Origin: Leifsonia shinshuensis
Lineage (GTDB): Bacteria; Actinomycetota; Actinomycetes; Actinomycetales; Microbacteriaceae
Assembly: GCF_014217625.1 (NCBI RefSeq)
Contig: NZ_CP043641.1
Coordinates: 1,240,001-1,304,000, forward strand
Direction: 5' to 3'
Length of the DNA: 64,000 nt
Of the stretch, positions 1 through 8,212 are shown piece by piece; the stretch's first letter is position 1; every line of letters begins with the position of its first letter. Below the pieces are notes generated by a model, which was not told where the DNA came from, ran no database searches, and worked only from the letters and a program-made list of their open reading frames with translations. A program made the translations under genes and the position numbers.

Positions 1-543
1 CGCATCACGCAGGGCGACCCGCTCGACGTCTCCACGATGATCGGCGCGCAGGCCTCCAACGACCAGCTGGAGAAGATCCTCTCCTACATGGACATCGGGC
101 GGCAGGAGGGCGCGAAGCTGCTCACCGGCGGCGAGCGCGCCGACCTGGGCGGGGACCTCGCCGGCGGGTTCTACGTGCAGCCGACCGTTTTCGAGGGCGT
201 CAACTCGATGCGGATCTTCCAGGAGGAGATCTTCGGCCCGGTGCTCGCGCTGACCAGCTTCGACGGCTTCGACGACGCGATCGCGACCGCCAACGACACG
301 CTGTACGGGCTGGGCGCCGGCGTCTGGAGCCGCGACGGGTCGCAGCTCTACCGGGCCGGGCGCGCGATCGAGGCCGGCCGGGTCTGGTCGAACACGTACC
401 ACCAGTACCCCGCGCATGCGGCGTTCGGCGGGTACAAGCAGTCCGGCATCGGCCGGGAGAACCACAAGATGATGCTGGACCACTACCAGCAGACCAAGAA
501 CCTGCTGGTGTCGTACGCCGACGGCCCGATGGGGTTCTTCTAG
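1..543 (+). CDS. Aldehyde dehydrogenase, C-terminal part (cut by window edge)
   Basis: This is the last 180 codons of an NAD(P)-dependent aldehyde dehydrogenase; the reading frame is open from base 1, so the gene starts outside the window. Visible ALDH features are [14 protein letters not shown], the short-chain spacing to [15 protein letters not shown], and the C-terminal [13 protein letters not shown] block followed by [12 protein letters not shown], an ending typical of the ExaC/AldB-like acetaldehyde dehydrogenases. The catalytic cysteine region lies upstream and is not seen. The next gene, 20 bases downstream, is a DUF779 protein, a partner commonly found beside this ALDH group, which supports the subfamily call. 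The substrate cannot be fixed from this fragment. Confidence 0.95.
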   Translation, partial: RITQGDPLDVSTMIGAQASNDQLEKILSYMDIGRQEGAKLLTGGERADLGGDLAGGFYVQPTVFEGVNSMRIFQEEIFGPVLALTSFDGFDDAIATANDTLYGLGAGVWSRDGSQLYRAGRAIEAGRVWSNTYHQYPAHAAFGGYKQSGIGRENHKMMLDHYQQTKNLLVSYADGPMGFF

Positions 544-563
544 AGCCGACGGGACCTCGGCTG

Positions 564-947
564 ATGGAGACCATCCCGTCCCGCGTGGACGTCACGCCGG
601 CCGCCGCAGCGATGCTGCGGCGGCTGGCGGCCGCCCACGGCCCGCTCATGTTCCACCAGTCCGGCGGCTGCTGCGACGGCTCGTCGCCGATGTGCTATCC
701 GGTCGGGATGTTCCGGGTCGGCGCCTCCGACGTGCTGCTCGGCGCTCCGGAGGTCGACGGGATCGGCCCCGTGCGCGTGTTCATGTCGGCCGCCCAGTTC
801 GAGTACTGGAAGTACACGCACCTGACGATCGACTTGGTCGACGGCCGCGGCAGCGGGTTCTCGGTGGAGGCTCCGGAGGGCAAGCGGTTCCTCATCCGGT
901 CCCGGCTGCTCGACGACGCCGAGCTGGCCGCGTTCGGGCTGGACTGA
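564..947 (+). CDS. DUF779 family protein, ALDH-associated
   Basis: This 127-residue protein matches the DUF779 family: it has the near-N-terminal FHQSGGCCDGSSPMCYP stretch, with a CC pair and a third cysteine, and the FEYWKYTHLTIDLVDGRGSGF core. It is the full usual family length. Family members are normally encoded next to acetaldehyde-type aldehyde dehydrogenases, and here it follows one by 20 bases on the same strand, so the two are probably co-transcribed. Biochemical function is not established; the cysteine cluster could bind metal or act in redox chemistry, which is inference. The ATG at 564 has no strong ribosome binding site. Confidence 0.88.
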   Translation: METIPSRVDVTPAAAAMLRRLAAAHGPLMFHQSGGCCDGSSPMCYPVGMFRVGASDVLLGAPEVDGIGPVRVFMSAAQFEYWKYTHLTIDLVDGRGSGFSVEAPEGKRFLIRSRLLDDAELAAFGLD

Positions 948-963
948 GCGAACGGGCCGGGAC

Positions 964-1401
964 TCACAGACCGCGGGAGGGCGTCGCATCCGGGCGCGAC
1001 CGGCGCCCTCCCGCAACGACCGCCACCAGCGCGATCCCGATCACCGTCCCGAGAGCGTTCGCGAGCAGGTCCCGCGGGTCGCTCACCCGCGCCGGCAGGA
1101 ACAGCTGCACGAACTCGATCGTCAGCGTGGCCGCGGCGCCGAGCGCGAACGCCAGCCACCACCGCCAGCGGCCGAGCAGCACCGCGAACAGGACGCCCAT
1201 CGGGACGAACAGCAGGATGTTCGCCGTGAACTCCACCACGTCGTAGTCGACCCAGGCGAGCAGCTGCGTCGACGCGAAGGTCGCCAGCAACCCATCCAGC
1301 AGCGTGTTGCGGTGCGGGTCGGCCGGGAACGGGTTCAGCGTGATCCACGCCACGACCAGCAGGTAGGCGGCGGTGACGGCGAGGAGGACGCGGTGGAGCA
1401 T
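964..1401 (-). CDS. VanZ-like family membrane protein
   Basis: This predicted 145-residue integral membrane protein has about four hydrophobic segments (near residues 4-22, 58-76, 82-100 and 115-131). The early WITLNPFP motif, the VDYDVVEFTANILLFVPMG segment, the IEFVQLFLPARVSDPRDLLAN segment split across TM3-TM4, and the overall length fit the VanZ-like family. VanZ confers low-level teicoplanin resistance in enterococci, but most family members are uncharacterised, so no resistance role is claimed. The ATG at 1401 is preceded directly by AGGAGG with essentially no spacing. Its start lies only 18 bases from the divergent LtrA start, so both promoters must overlap the other gene's 5' end. Confidence 0.82.
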   Translation of the reverse strand: MLHRVLLAVTAAYLLVVAWITLNPFPADPHRNTLLDGLLATFASTQLLAWVDYDVVEFTANILLFVPMGVLFAVLLGRWRWWLAFALGAAATLTIEFVQLFLPARVSDPRDLLANALGTVIGIALVAVVAGGRRSRPDATPSRGL

Positions 1402-1419
1402 CCTCCTATGCTTGCGCAC

Positions 1420-2607
1420 ATGAGCATCGCCTTCCGCATCCCGATGTCCGGTCGGTCGACCGATGAGGAGCACCGCGTCTCCAGCCCGCTCGAGCTGCTC
1501 TTCGACCTCACGTTCGTCGTCGCGGTCGCCCAGGTGTCCGCGCAGCTGGCGCGCGCGAGCGAGCAGGGCCACGCTCTCGCCTCCCTCGGCCCCTATCTGA
1601 TGGTGTTCTTCGCGATCTGGTGGGCGTGGATGAACTTCACCTGGTTCGCGTCGGCGTACGACACGGACGACGTGCCCTACCGGCTGATGACGATGCTGCA
1701 GATGGGCGGTGTGCTGGTGCTGGCGGCGGGAGTGCCTGCCGCGTTCGAGCGCCAGGAATTCACCGCGATAATCATCGGCTACGTCATCATGCGGCTGGCG
1801 ATGGTGGGCCAGTGGGTGCGCGCGGCGATCGAGCATCCCGACGGGCGGACCACGGCGCGCAGGTACGCGATTGGGATCGCGGCGGTTCAGGTGCTGTGGG
1901 TGGCCTGGGGCTTCCTGCCCGTCGAACTGAAGCTCTGGACATTCCTGCTCGCCGCCCTGCTGGAACTGCTGGTGCCGGTGTGGGCGGAGCGGCCGGGGAT
2001 GACCTCCTGGCACCCGCACCACATCGCGGAGCGCTACGGCCTGTTCACGATCATCGTCCTCGGCGAGTCGGTCTCGGCCTCCGCGATCGGCGTGCAGAAC
2101 GCGCTGGCGGCGCACGGCGTCTCCCCCGCGCTGGTCCTGATCGCGGCGGCCGGCCTGGTGCTGCTCTTCGCGCTGTGGTGGCTGTACTTCCTGGAGCCCG
2201 CGGCGGAGGGGCTCCAGTCGAACCGCGGGAGGTCGTTCTACTGGGGCTACGGCCACTACTTCGTCTTCGCGTCGCTCGCCGCGCTCGGGGCCGGGCTGGA
2301 GGTCGCGGTGCAGCGCGGCGCAGCGCACGCGGAGGTGTCGGACGCCGCCGTCGAGTACGCGATCGCGGTGCCGGTCGCGGTGTTCCTGCTGATGCTCTAC
2401 GTGCTGCACGCACCGCTGGTGCCGGAGGTCGTCATCCGCCCGCTGAAGACCGGGATAGCCATCCTGCTGGTGCTGCTGGCGCCGCTCGCGTCGCCGGTGA
2501 TCGGGCTCGTGGGCGTGGTGATCGTGGTGGCGCTGGCGGCGGCGGGGCTGGTCGCGGCGACGCTGATCGACCGGGTGGTGGCCGCACGCCGCGCCGACAC
2601 CGACTGA
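1420..2607 (+). CDS. Low temperature requirement protein A (LtrA) family membrane protein
   Basis: This protein of about 395 residues has multiple membrane spans and the hallmark N-terminal LtrA signature SSPLELLFDLTFVVAVAQ, followed by WWAWMNFTWFASAYDTDD and the central HIAERYGLFTIIVLGESV motif. LtrA was first tied to growth of Listeria at low temperature, but the molecular role of the family is unknown. I prefer ATG 1420 over ATG 1408: a TATGCT hexamer at 1407-1412 sits 7 bases before 1420, the leaderless arrangement seen repeatedly in this window. ATG 1408 would instead use a GGTGGAG about 10 bases upstream. The gene is divergent from the VanZ-like gene and convergent with rpsO. Confidence 0.9.
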   Translation: MSIAFRIPMSGRSTDEEHRVSSPLELLFDLTFVVAVAQVSAQLARASEQGHALASLGPYLMVFFAIWWAWMNFTWFASAYDTDDVPYRLMTMLQMGGVLVLAAGVPAAFERQEFTAIIIGYVIMRLAMVGQWVRAAIEHPDGRTTARRYAIGIAAVQVLWVAWGFLPVELKLWTFLLAALLELLVPVWAERPGMTSWHPHHIAERYGLFTIIVLGESVSASAIGVQNALAAHGVSPALVLIAAAGLVLLFALWWLYFLEPAAEGLQSNRGRSFYWGYGHYFVFASLAALGAGLEVAVQRGAAHAEVSDAAVEYAIAVPVAVFLLMLYVLHAPLVPEVVIRPLKTGIAILLVLLAPLASPVIGLVGVVIVVALAAAGLVAATLIDRVVAARRADTD

Positions 2608-2616
2608 CGCGGGCGC

Positions 2617-2747
2617 GATTCGTGCCGAATCTCGCGTCTGGTGAGCCCTTTCGGAAGATTCGTGCCGAATGTGACCGCAATCGCATGGCGCGACTCGTGC
2701 CGAATGTGGGGATTGGCGGCCTCATTCACGACATTCATGACGAATGT
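2617..2747. repeat. Four palindromes of the ATTCG-nnn-CGAAT family, paired at 40-base spacing
   Basis: The LtrA-rpsO gap carries four short dyads: GATTCGTGCCGAATC at 2617-2631, ATTCGTGCCGAAT at 2658-2670, ACTCGTGCCGAAT at 2693-2705, and a degenerate ATTCATGACGAAT at 2733-2745. Their centres fall at about 2624, 2664, 2699 and 2739, giving spacings of 40, 35 and 40 bases. The same dyad, again in pairs 40 bases apart, recurs at 53213-53332. The regular spacing suggests a compound element such as a REP/BIME-like repeat or a repressor site rather than chance. Confidence 0.7.
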
Positions 2748-2762
2748 CGGGGGCGGAACGCG

Positions 2763-2796
2763 GAACGGGCCGCCACCCGAAGGTGACGGCCCGTTC
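2763..2796 (-). terminator. Strong hairpin downstream of rpsO
   Basis: GAACGGGCCG (2763-2772) pairs with CGGCCCGTTC (2787-2796). An inner CACC/GGTG stem closes a CGAA tetraloop, so the hairpin has 14 base pairs interrupted by one mismatch. It lies about 65 bases beyond the rpsO stop and between convergent genes. There is no clear T-run on either side, so I call it a likely stem-type terminator or 3' end protector. Confidence 0.6.
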
Positions 2797-2860
2797 GCAA
2801 GAAGCTCGCGTTGTCGATCGAAGACCGACCTGCGTGCGACCTGACGTTATCGACGCTGCG

Positions 2861-3130
2861 TTATCGACGCAGACCGAGGCGCTCGATGAGGGCGCGGTAG
2901 CGGTTGATGTCGATGTCCGACAGGTAGCCGAGCAGGCGGCGACGCTGACCGACCAGGAGGAGCAGGCCACGACGCGAGTGGTGGTCGTGCTTGTGCTCCT
3001 TGAGGTGCTCGGTGAGGTCCTTGATCCGCTTGGTCAGGATGGCGACCTGAACCTCGGGGGATCCGGTGTCACCGGGGTGGGTCGCGTACTCTTCGATGAT
3101 CGCCTTCTTGGTCTCTGCATCCAGTGCCAT
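2861..3130 (-). CDS. rpsO: 30S ribosomal protein S15
   Basis: The 89-residue product is full-length S15: it begins [18 protein letters not shown], contains [21 protein letters not shown] and ends [14 protein letters not shown]15 binds 16S rRNA at the central three-way junction and nucleates platform assembly. The ATG at 3130 has an AAAGGGG ribosome binding site, part of which can pair in an AGGGGATCCCCT dyad just upstream. A TAAACT hexamer (3221-3226, minus strand) is a possible -10, which would give a leader of roughly 85-90 nt, long enough for S15-type autoregulation (inference). A strong hairpin follows the gene. A 14-base tandem duplication containing GTTATCGACGC overlaps the stop codon. 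Confidence 0.98.
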   Translation of the reverse strand: MALDAETKKAIIEEYATHPGDTGSPEVQVAILTKRIKDLTEHLKEHKHDHHSRRGLLLLVGQRRRLLGYLSDIDINRYRALIERLGLRR

Positions 3131-3273
3131 AGAGGGGATCCCCTTTCTCTCGTTGCGCGGTGCCCGGGGCCGAATGCCTGGGCTCTCTTTATCCGCGGCC
3201 GTTCAGACGGCAACCTGAAGAGTTTATCAGACCGGGATGCGCGCGAAGTCCGCGCGAGAGGCGGCGAAGAGCC

Positions 3274-4032
3274 TCATCGCGCCTCCGGCTCGAGCAGGCC
3301 GAAACCGGCGCCCTGGGCGTCCGCGACGATCGCCCAGCGGCCGACGCCCTCGGCCGCGACCGGGGCCTCGAGGATGCTCCCGCCGAGCTCGGTGAGCCGC
3401 AGCACGGCGGCGTCGAGGTCGGCCACGCCGAAGTAGACGAGCCAGTGCGCCTGCACGCCGGGCGCCGCCGTGGTCGCGCCGGCGACGTTGGCCGGGCCGA
3501 CGTCGAAGAGGCCGTACGGCTCGTCGTTCACGCGCATCTCGCTCACGGCGACGCCGAGCACCGCCTCGTAGAACGGGAAGGTGCCCTCGTAGTCGGGCGC
3601 GGCGAGCTCCAGCCAGTCCACCGCGCCCGGCTCGTCGCGCAGCCACGGCGCGTCGTGGTCGCGCTGCCAGAGGCCGAGCACGGCGCCTGCGGGGTCCGCG
3701 ACGATGGCGAGCCGCACGCCGGGCATGAGCTCGCCCGGTGGCAGGAGCACCGCTCCCCCGGTCTCCGTGGCCGCCGCGGCGGACGCGTCGATGTCGGCCA
3801 CGGCGAAGTACACGGTCCAGACCGGGCGCTCCATGCCGGGCGGGAACGGCCCGATCGCGGTGACCGGCGTTCCGCTCAGCTCGGCGACCGCGTAGCCGCC
3901 GTGCGCAGGGTCGGCCTCCGGGACGTGCCAGCCGAACAGCGACCGGTAGAACGAGGACGCGGCGGCGCGGTCGGAGGTCTGGAGGTCGGCCCAGACGGGC
4001 GTGCCGGGAGGGAATTCGGTGACGGTCGGCAT
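3274..4032 (-). CDS. VOC (glyoxalase/bleomycin resistance/dioxygenase superfamily) protein with two domains
   Basis: This 252-residue protein has two VOC repeats. The first, about residues 1-120, contains PVWADLQTSDRAAASSFYRSL and GWHVPEA; the second, about 130-252, contains WLELAAPDYEGTFPFYEAVL. Both repeats end with a GAVLGL or GAGFGLL-type strand. The two-domain layout of about 250-260 residues is common in actinobacterial VOC proteins annotated as hydroxylases or glyoxalase-like; the substrate is unknown. The start at 4032 (ATGCCGACC) is chosen because VOC homology begins immediately after it, although an open frame continues upstream into the TetR gene. It lies 25 bases downstream of the TetR regulator on the same strand and may be co-transcribed with it. 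Confidence 0.88.
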   Translation of the reverse strand: MPTVTEFPPGTPVWADLQTSDRAAASSFYRSLFGWHVPEADPAHGGYAVAELSGTPVTAIGPFPPGMERPVWTVYFAVADIDASAAAATETGGAVLLPPGELMPGVRLAIVADPAGAVLGLWQRDHDAPWLRDEPGAVDWLELAAPDYEGTFPFYEAVLGVAVSEMRVNDEPYGLFDVGPANVAGATTAAPGVQAHWLVYFGVADLDAAVLRLTELGGSILEAPVAAEGVGRWAIVADAQGAGFGLLEPEAR

Positions 4033-4057
4033 GGCCGCCAGGGTACTCGCGCCCGGG

Positions 4058-4675
4058 TCAGCCGGGCAGCCCGCGCAGCACCTCGTCCAGCGCCTGCACC
4101 GCTGTCGCCGCCGGGTCGTCGCCCACCCCGCGCGACGCCCACCAGAGCAGCGCCGAGAAGTTCGCCGAGCTGATCGCGTCGGCGAGCACTTGCGCCCGCA
4201 GCGAGTCCGCCGGCACACCGAGCCTGCGGGCGATGAACTCCGCGAGGATGTCGCGATTGGCGCCGAGCCGGGTCAGCCCGAAACCGATCAGCGCGGGGTC
4301 GGAGGCCATCAGCCTCAGCCGGAACCGGGTCGCCTCGATCCCGTCGGGGCCGAGGTCGAGCGACTCCGTGATGGCGCGGGCGATCACGTCGCGCGGGCGC
4401 TCGTCCGCCGGCGCCGAGTCCAGGACCTGGTGCATCCGCTCGACCACCGGCTCCAGGCCGCCCCAGACCAGGTCGGGCTTGGACGGGAAGTAGCGGAACA
4501 GCGTCCGCCGCCCGATCCCGGCGAGCGCGGCGATCTCGTCCATCGTGGTCGCCTCGTAGCCGTGCTGCTCGAAATGCCGCAAGGCCAGCAGCGCGACGCG
4601 GTCCGGGTCGACGTCGGCGGGCCGGCCGCGGCGGCGCGGCGTGGATTCGGCTTCGAGCGAATTCATGGTCTCCAT
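4058..4675 (-). CDS. TetR family transcriptional regulator
   Basis: This repressor-type protein of about 205 residues has an N-terminal TetR helix-turn-helix at about residues 18-64, with the motif TMDEIAALAGIGRRTLFRYF followed by PSKPDLVWGG. The remaining residues form a divergent ligand-binding domain with the MftR/TetR_C-like HQVLDS...DVIARAI pattern. It is transcribed away from an SDR oxidoreductase gene, the classic arrangement for local control of the neighbour by an effector-responsive repressor. The start at 4675 is uncertain: a second in-frame ATG lies three codons downstream at 4666, and neither has a strong ribosome binding site. Confidence 0.9.
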   Translation of the reverse strand: METMNSLEAESTPRRRGRPADVDPDRVALLALRHFEQHGYEATTMDEIAALAGIGRRTLFRYFPSKPDLVWGGLEPVVERMHQVLDSAPADERPRDVIARAITESLDLGPDGIEATRFRLRLMASDPALIGFGLTRLGANRDILAEFIARRLGVPADSLRAQVLADAISSANFSALLWWASRGVGDDPAATAVQALDEVLRGLPG

Positions 4676-4753
4676 TATGGCACTGGGTGTTATAAATACA
4701 TCGACGCCCATATCGAGCGCCAACGACGTCATCGACTCAAGGAGTACAGCAGT
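4676..4753. promoter_or_regulatory. TetR/SDR divergent control region
   Basis: The 78-base gap between the divergent TetR and SDR genes holds an AT-rich TGTTATAAATACA dyad (about 4688-4700) flanked by TGGGTG and CGCCCA arms. It would serve as overlapping promoter and operator for both genes. An AAGGAG ribosome binding site precedes the SDR start. The operator assignment is inference from position and symmetry. Confidence 0.45.
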
Positions 4754-5512
<759 letters not shown>

Positions 5513-5546
5513 CGCACGTCGCATGACGGCTCGCCGAGACGGCCGG

Positions 5547-6962
5547 TCACCCCGCGCGGATACGACCGACCGCCTCGGCGAGGAGGCGGACGCCGTCGGG
5601 GATGTCCTCGACGGCGATCGCCCCGAACCCGAGCAGCAGACCCTCCCAGCCGCCGCTCACCGCGAACCGCGGCAGCGGCTGCACCGCCACCCCCGCGACG
5701 GCCGCGGCCGCCGTCACCCGGGCGGAGTCGAACGGCACGCCGTCCACGGGCCGCAGCGCGAGGTGCAGCCCGGCGGAGGAGGGCACCACCGCGAGTCGGG
5801 AGGCCAGAAGTGGTCCGGCCTCCCGGCCGATCAGCGCGTGCCGCTCCTCGTACACGCGACGCGCCCTGCGCACGTGCGAGGCGAACGCCCCGGAGTCCAG
5901 CAGGCTCGCCATCGCCGCCTGCGTGACGACGTCGTTGTGCCAGTCCGTCAGCCGTTTCGCGCTGCGGAGAGCCGGCACGAGGGAGGGCGGCGCGACCAGG
6001 AACCCGAGCCGGAGTCCGGGCAGCATCGTCTTCGAGAACGTGCCGACGTAGACCACCCGGCCGTCGGCGTCCAGACGCTGCAGCGGGTCCAGGGCGCGCG
6101 CGCCGAAGCGGTACTCGCTGTCGTAGTCGTCCTCCACCACCACGGCGTCGTGCCGCGCCGCCCACTCCAGCAGGGCCGTCCGCCGCTCCAGCGGCAGTAC
6201 GCCGCCGAGAGGGAACTGGTGCGAGGGCGTCACGTAGACCAGGCGGGCCGGCGGCAGCCGGTCGACGCGGAGGCCGTGCTCGTCCACCGGGACAGGGACC
6301 ACCCGCGCGCCCAGCTGCTCGAAGAGCTGGCGGACGGGAGGGTAGCCCGGGTCCTCCACCGCGACCGTGTCGCCGGGGCTCAGCAGCGTGCGGCCGAGGA
6401 GGTCGAATGCCTGCTGGGCGCCGCTGGTGATCACGACGTCCTCGGCGGCCGCCGCCACCGAGCGCGCGAGGCCGAGGTGCCGCGCGATGCCGGCGCGCAG
6501 CCGCTCCGGACCGGCCGGGTCGGCGTAGTGCGCCGTCCGCAGCGCCGGACCGCGCAGGGCGGCGGTCACGGCGCGCCGCCAGGCGTCGGCCGGGAACAGC
6601 GCCGGGTCGGGCGACCCGACGCTGAAGTCGTAGGCGATCGGGTGCGGCTCCGACCAGAGCGGGTCGGCCAGGTCCCGCCACGCCGGCGCCGGCTGCGCGG
6701 CGGCCGGACGACGCGGCGTCCTCCCGTCCGCCGCCGCGGGCATGGCCACGAACGTGCCGGAGCCCACGCGTGCGACCAGGTATCCCTCCGCGGTCAGCCG
6801 CTCGTACGCGGTCGAGACGGTGCTGCGCGAGACGCCGAGGCTCGCCGCGAGCTCGCGGGTGGCCGGCAGCCGCACCCCGCGGCGCAGCCGGCCGTCGAGC
6901 ACGGCGTCGCGCAACTCGCGGTAGACGCGCTCGGTGCGGTCGCCGCGCCCGTCGATCGACAC
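5547..6962 (-). CDS. MocR-type regulator (GntR HTH fused to aminotransferase-like domain)
   Basis: At about 471 residues, the protein begins with a GntR winged helix (RELRDAVLDGRL, LPATRELAASLGVSRSTVS, YERLTAEGYLVARVGSGTFV). A fold-type I PLP-dependent aminotransferase domain follows, with the lysine motif VGTFSKTMLPGLRLGF. MocR proteins use bound PLP or an amino-compound adduct as effector. It is divergent from a carboxymuconolactone-decarboxylase-family gene, with ATTGGTC-like boxes between them. The GTG at 6962 is the first conventional start, but the family-typical LDIHVSI sequence begins at CTG 6974, which sits 5 bases after a GGGAGG ribosome binding site; the true start may be that CTG. 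Confidence 0.9.
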   Translation of the reverse strand: MSIDGRGDRTERVYRELRDAVLDGRLRRGVRLPATRELAASLGVSRSTVSTAYERLTAEGYLVARVGSGTFVAMPAAADGRTPRRPAAAQPAPAWRDLADPLWSEPHPIAYDFSVGSPDPALFPADAWRRAVTAALRGPALRTAHYADPAGPERLRAGIARHLGLARSVAAAAEDVVITSGAQQAFDLLGRTLLSPGDTVAVEDPGYPPVRQLFEQLGARVVPVPVDEHGLRVDRLPPARLVYVTPSHQFPLGGVLPLERRTALLEWAARHDAVVVEDDYDSEYRFGARALDPLQRLDADGRVVYVGTFSKTMLPGLRLGFLVAPPSLVPALRSAKRLTDWHNDVVTQAAMASLLDSGAFASHVRRARRVYEERHALIGREAGPLLASRLAVVPSSAGLHLALRPVDGVPFDSARVTAAAAVAGVAVQPLPRFAVSGGWEGLLLGFGAIAVEDIPDGVRLLAEAVGRIRAG

Positions 6963-6987
6963 GTGGATGTCCAGGACGGCCTCCCGA

Positions 6988-7034
6988 ATTGGTCTGCCAG
7001 GTTTCTACAGAATTGGATCTTACACCGGACCAAT
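6988..7034. promoter_or_regulatory. MocR-type operator boxes between the MocR and CMD-family genes
   Basis: Three related boxes occur: ATTGGTC at 6988-6994, ATTGGATC at 7012-7019 (a direct repeat 24 bases on) and the inverted GACCAAT at 7028-7034. Mixed direct and inverted repeats of this kind are what MocR proteins bind in other bacteria. A TACGGT hexamer at 7043-7048 would be the -10 of the downstream gene, placing the boxes over its -35 region. Confidence 0.6.
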
Positions 7035-7054
7035 ATCGACCCTACGGTGAAGCC

Positions 7055-7546
7055 ATGACAGACACCTCGATCATCGAAACCGCCGCCACCGCCGACCGCC
7101 CGACCCACGTCGAGCGGGTGCAGATCTCCTCCGCCGTCCCCGACGGCTACCGCAAGGTCATCAACCTCGACGGCTACGTCGGCCAGGCGGTCGAGGAGCC
7201 GCTCGGCGACCTGATCAAGCTCCGCGCCTCCCAGATCAACGGCTGCACCTACTGCGTCGACATGCACTCCGTCGACCTGCAGGAGGGCGGCTACCCGCTC
7301 CGCAAGGTGTTCGCCGTCTCGGCCTGGCGCGAGTCGCCGTGGTTCAGCGAGCGCGAGCGCACCGCGCTGGAGCTGACCGAGGCCGTCACGCTGATCCACC
7401 AGGGCGGCGTGAGCGAGGCGCTCTACGCCCGCGCAGTGAACGAGTTCGGCGAGGTCGGCTTCGCGAACCTGATCCTCGCGATCGGCACGATCAACATCTG
7501 GAACCGGATCGCCATCCCGACGCACATGCGGCCGCCGGCGCTCTGA
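7055..7546 (+). CDS. Carboxymuconolactone decarboxylase / AhpD-like family protein
   Basis: This 163-residue protein has the AhpD-like redox motif NGCTYCVDMHS (CxxC with histidine four residues later) at about residues 62-72, preceded by LGDLIKLRASQ and followed by WRESPWFSERERTALELTEAVT. The family contains peroxidase-linked AhpD proteins and true gamma-carboxymuconolactone decarboxylases; presence of the CxxC pair favours a thiol peroxidase role. The start at 7055 is leaderless-looking, with TACGGT ending 6 bases before the ATG. It is divergent from, and probably controlled by, the MocR regulator. A 17-bp-stem hairpin ends the transcript. Confidence 0.9.
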   Translation: MTDTSIIETAATADRPTHVERVQISSAVPDGYRKVINLDGYVGQAVEEPLGDLIKLRASQINGCTYCVDMHSVDLQEGGYPLRKVFAVSAWRESPWFSERERTALELTEAVTLIHQGGVSEALYARAVNEFGEVGFANLILAIGTINIWNRIAIPTHMRPPAL

Positions 7547-7562
7547 CGCCCGCGAACACGAA

Positions 7563-7611
7563 GGGCACGTGGACGCCCCCTCCCGAGACAGGCAGGGGCG
7601 TCCACGTGCCC
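7563..7611. terminator. Bidirectional hairpin terminator
   Basis: GGGCACGTGGACGCCCC (7563-7579) and its exact reverse complement (7595-7611) form a perfect 17-bp stem with a 15-base loop. It stands between the convergent CMD-family and FKBP genes, so it can end both transcripts. No U-tract is present, as is usual in this genome. Confidence 0.75.
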
Positions 7612-7631
7612 TCCGGCACGACGAGTGGAGG

Positions 7632-8006
7632 TCAGCTCACGCCGAGCAGGTCGATCACGAAGATCAGCGTCTTGCCCGAGAGCGGGTGTCCGCCGCCGGC
7701 CGGGCCGTAGGCGAGCGCCGGCGGGACGGTCAGCTTGCGACGGCCGCCGACCTTCATGCCGGGGATGCCGTCCTGCCAGCCCTTGATCAGGTTGTTCAGC
7801 GGGAAGTTGATGGACTGGCCGCGGCTCCAGGAGGAGTCGAACTCCTCGCCCGACTCGTACTCGACGCCGAGGTAGTGCACGTCGACCTTGGAGCCGGGGG
7901 TCGCCTCGGGGCCGGAGCCCTCGACGATGTCCACGATCTCGAGCGTCGTGGGGGCCGGGCCCTCTGGGGCGTCGACCTCGGGCTTCTCATTGGTGTTCTC
8001 TGCCAT
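7632..8006 (-). CDS. FKBP-type peptidyl-prolyl cis-trans isomerase
   Basis: This 124-residue single-domain FKBP has the motifs VHYLGVEYESGEEFDSSW, LIKGWQDGIPGMKVGGRRKL and PPALAYGPAGGG, ending TLIFVIDLLGVS. It lacks a signal peptide and lacks trigger-factor domains, so it is a small cytoplasmic prolyl isomerase. The start at 8006 is supported by a consensus promoter on the same strand with TTGGAT six bases upstream of the ATG, implying a leaderless mRNA. The four extra codons upstream (MDGC) in the open frame would fall within the -10 region and are rejected. Confidence 0.95.
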   Translation of the reverse strand: MAENTNEKPEVDAPEGPAPTTLEIVDIVEGSGPEATPGSKVDVHYLGVEYESGEEFDSSWSRGQSINFPLNNLIKGWQDGIPGMKVGGRRKLTVPPALAYGPAGGGHPLSGKTLIFVIDLLGVS

Positions 8007-8012
8007 GCACCC

Positions 8013-8041
8013 ATCCAACCGGTGCGAGACGCCCGCGTCAA
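8013..8041 (-). promoter_or_regulatory. FKBP promoter (leaderless)
   Basis: On the minus strand, TTGACG (8041-8036) is separated by exactly 17 bases from TTGGAT (8018-8013). The -10 box ends 6 bases before the FKBP ATG, so the transcript should begin at or next to the start codon. This is the clearest full promoter in the window and a model for the leaderless starts elsewhere. Confidence 0.65.
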
Positions 8042-8212
8042 AAGTCTTGCAATCCGGGCGAGCCTGGGGCAGGCTATACGCATAACTCGACGACCCGGGA
8101 GCGTTGCAGGCATTGCCGCACCACCGGGCGTCGAGTCTTTTAACGCCCTGTGTTTGTTTAACCCCGTGTTTGCTTGTCGACCCTCTTCGAGGCGGTCCGG
8201 GCCCAGCCTCGC

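Noticed and set aside
2846..2873. 14-base tandem duplication containing GTTATCGACGC at the rpsO stop codon
   Set aside because: Real but short, and it does not change the protein; no functional meaning can be argued.
8126..8160. GGGCGT/ACGCCC hairpin with T-rich tail on the plus strand
   Set aside because: It has a terminator shape, but no plus-strand gene ends nearby, so I did not annotate it.
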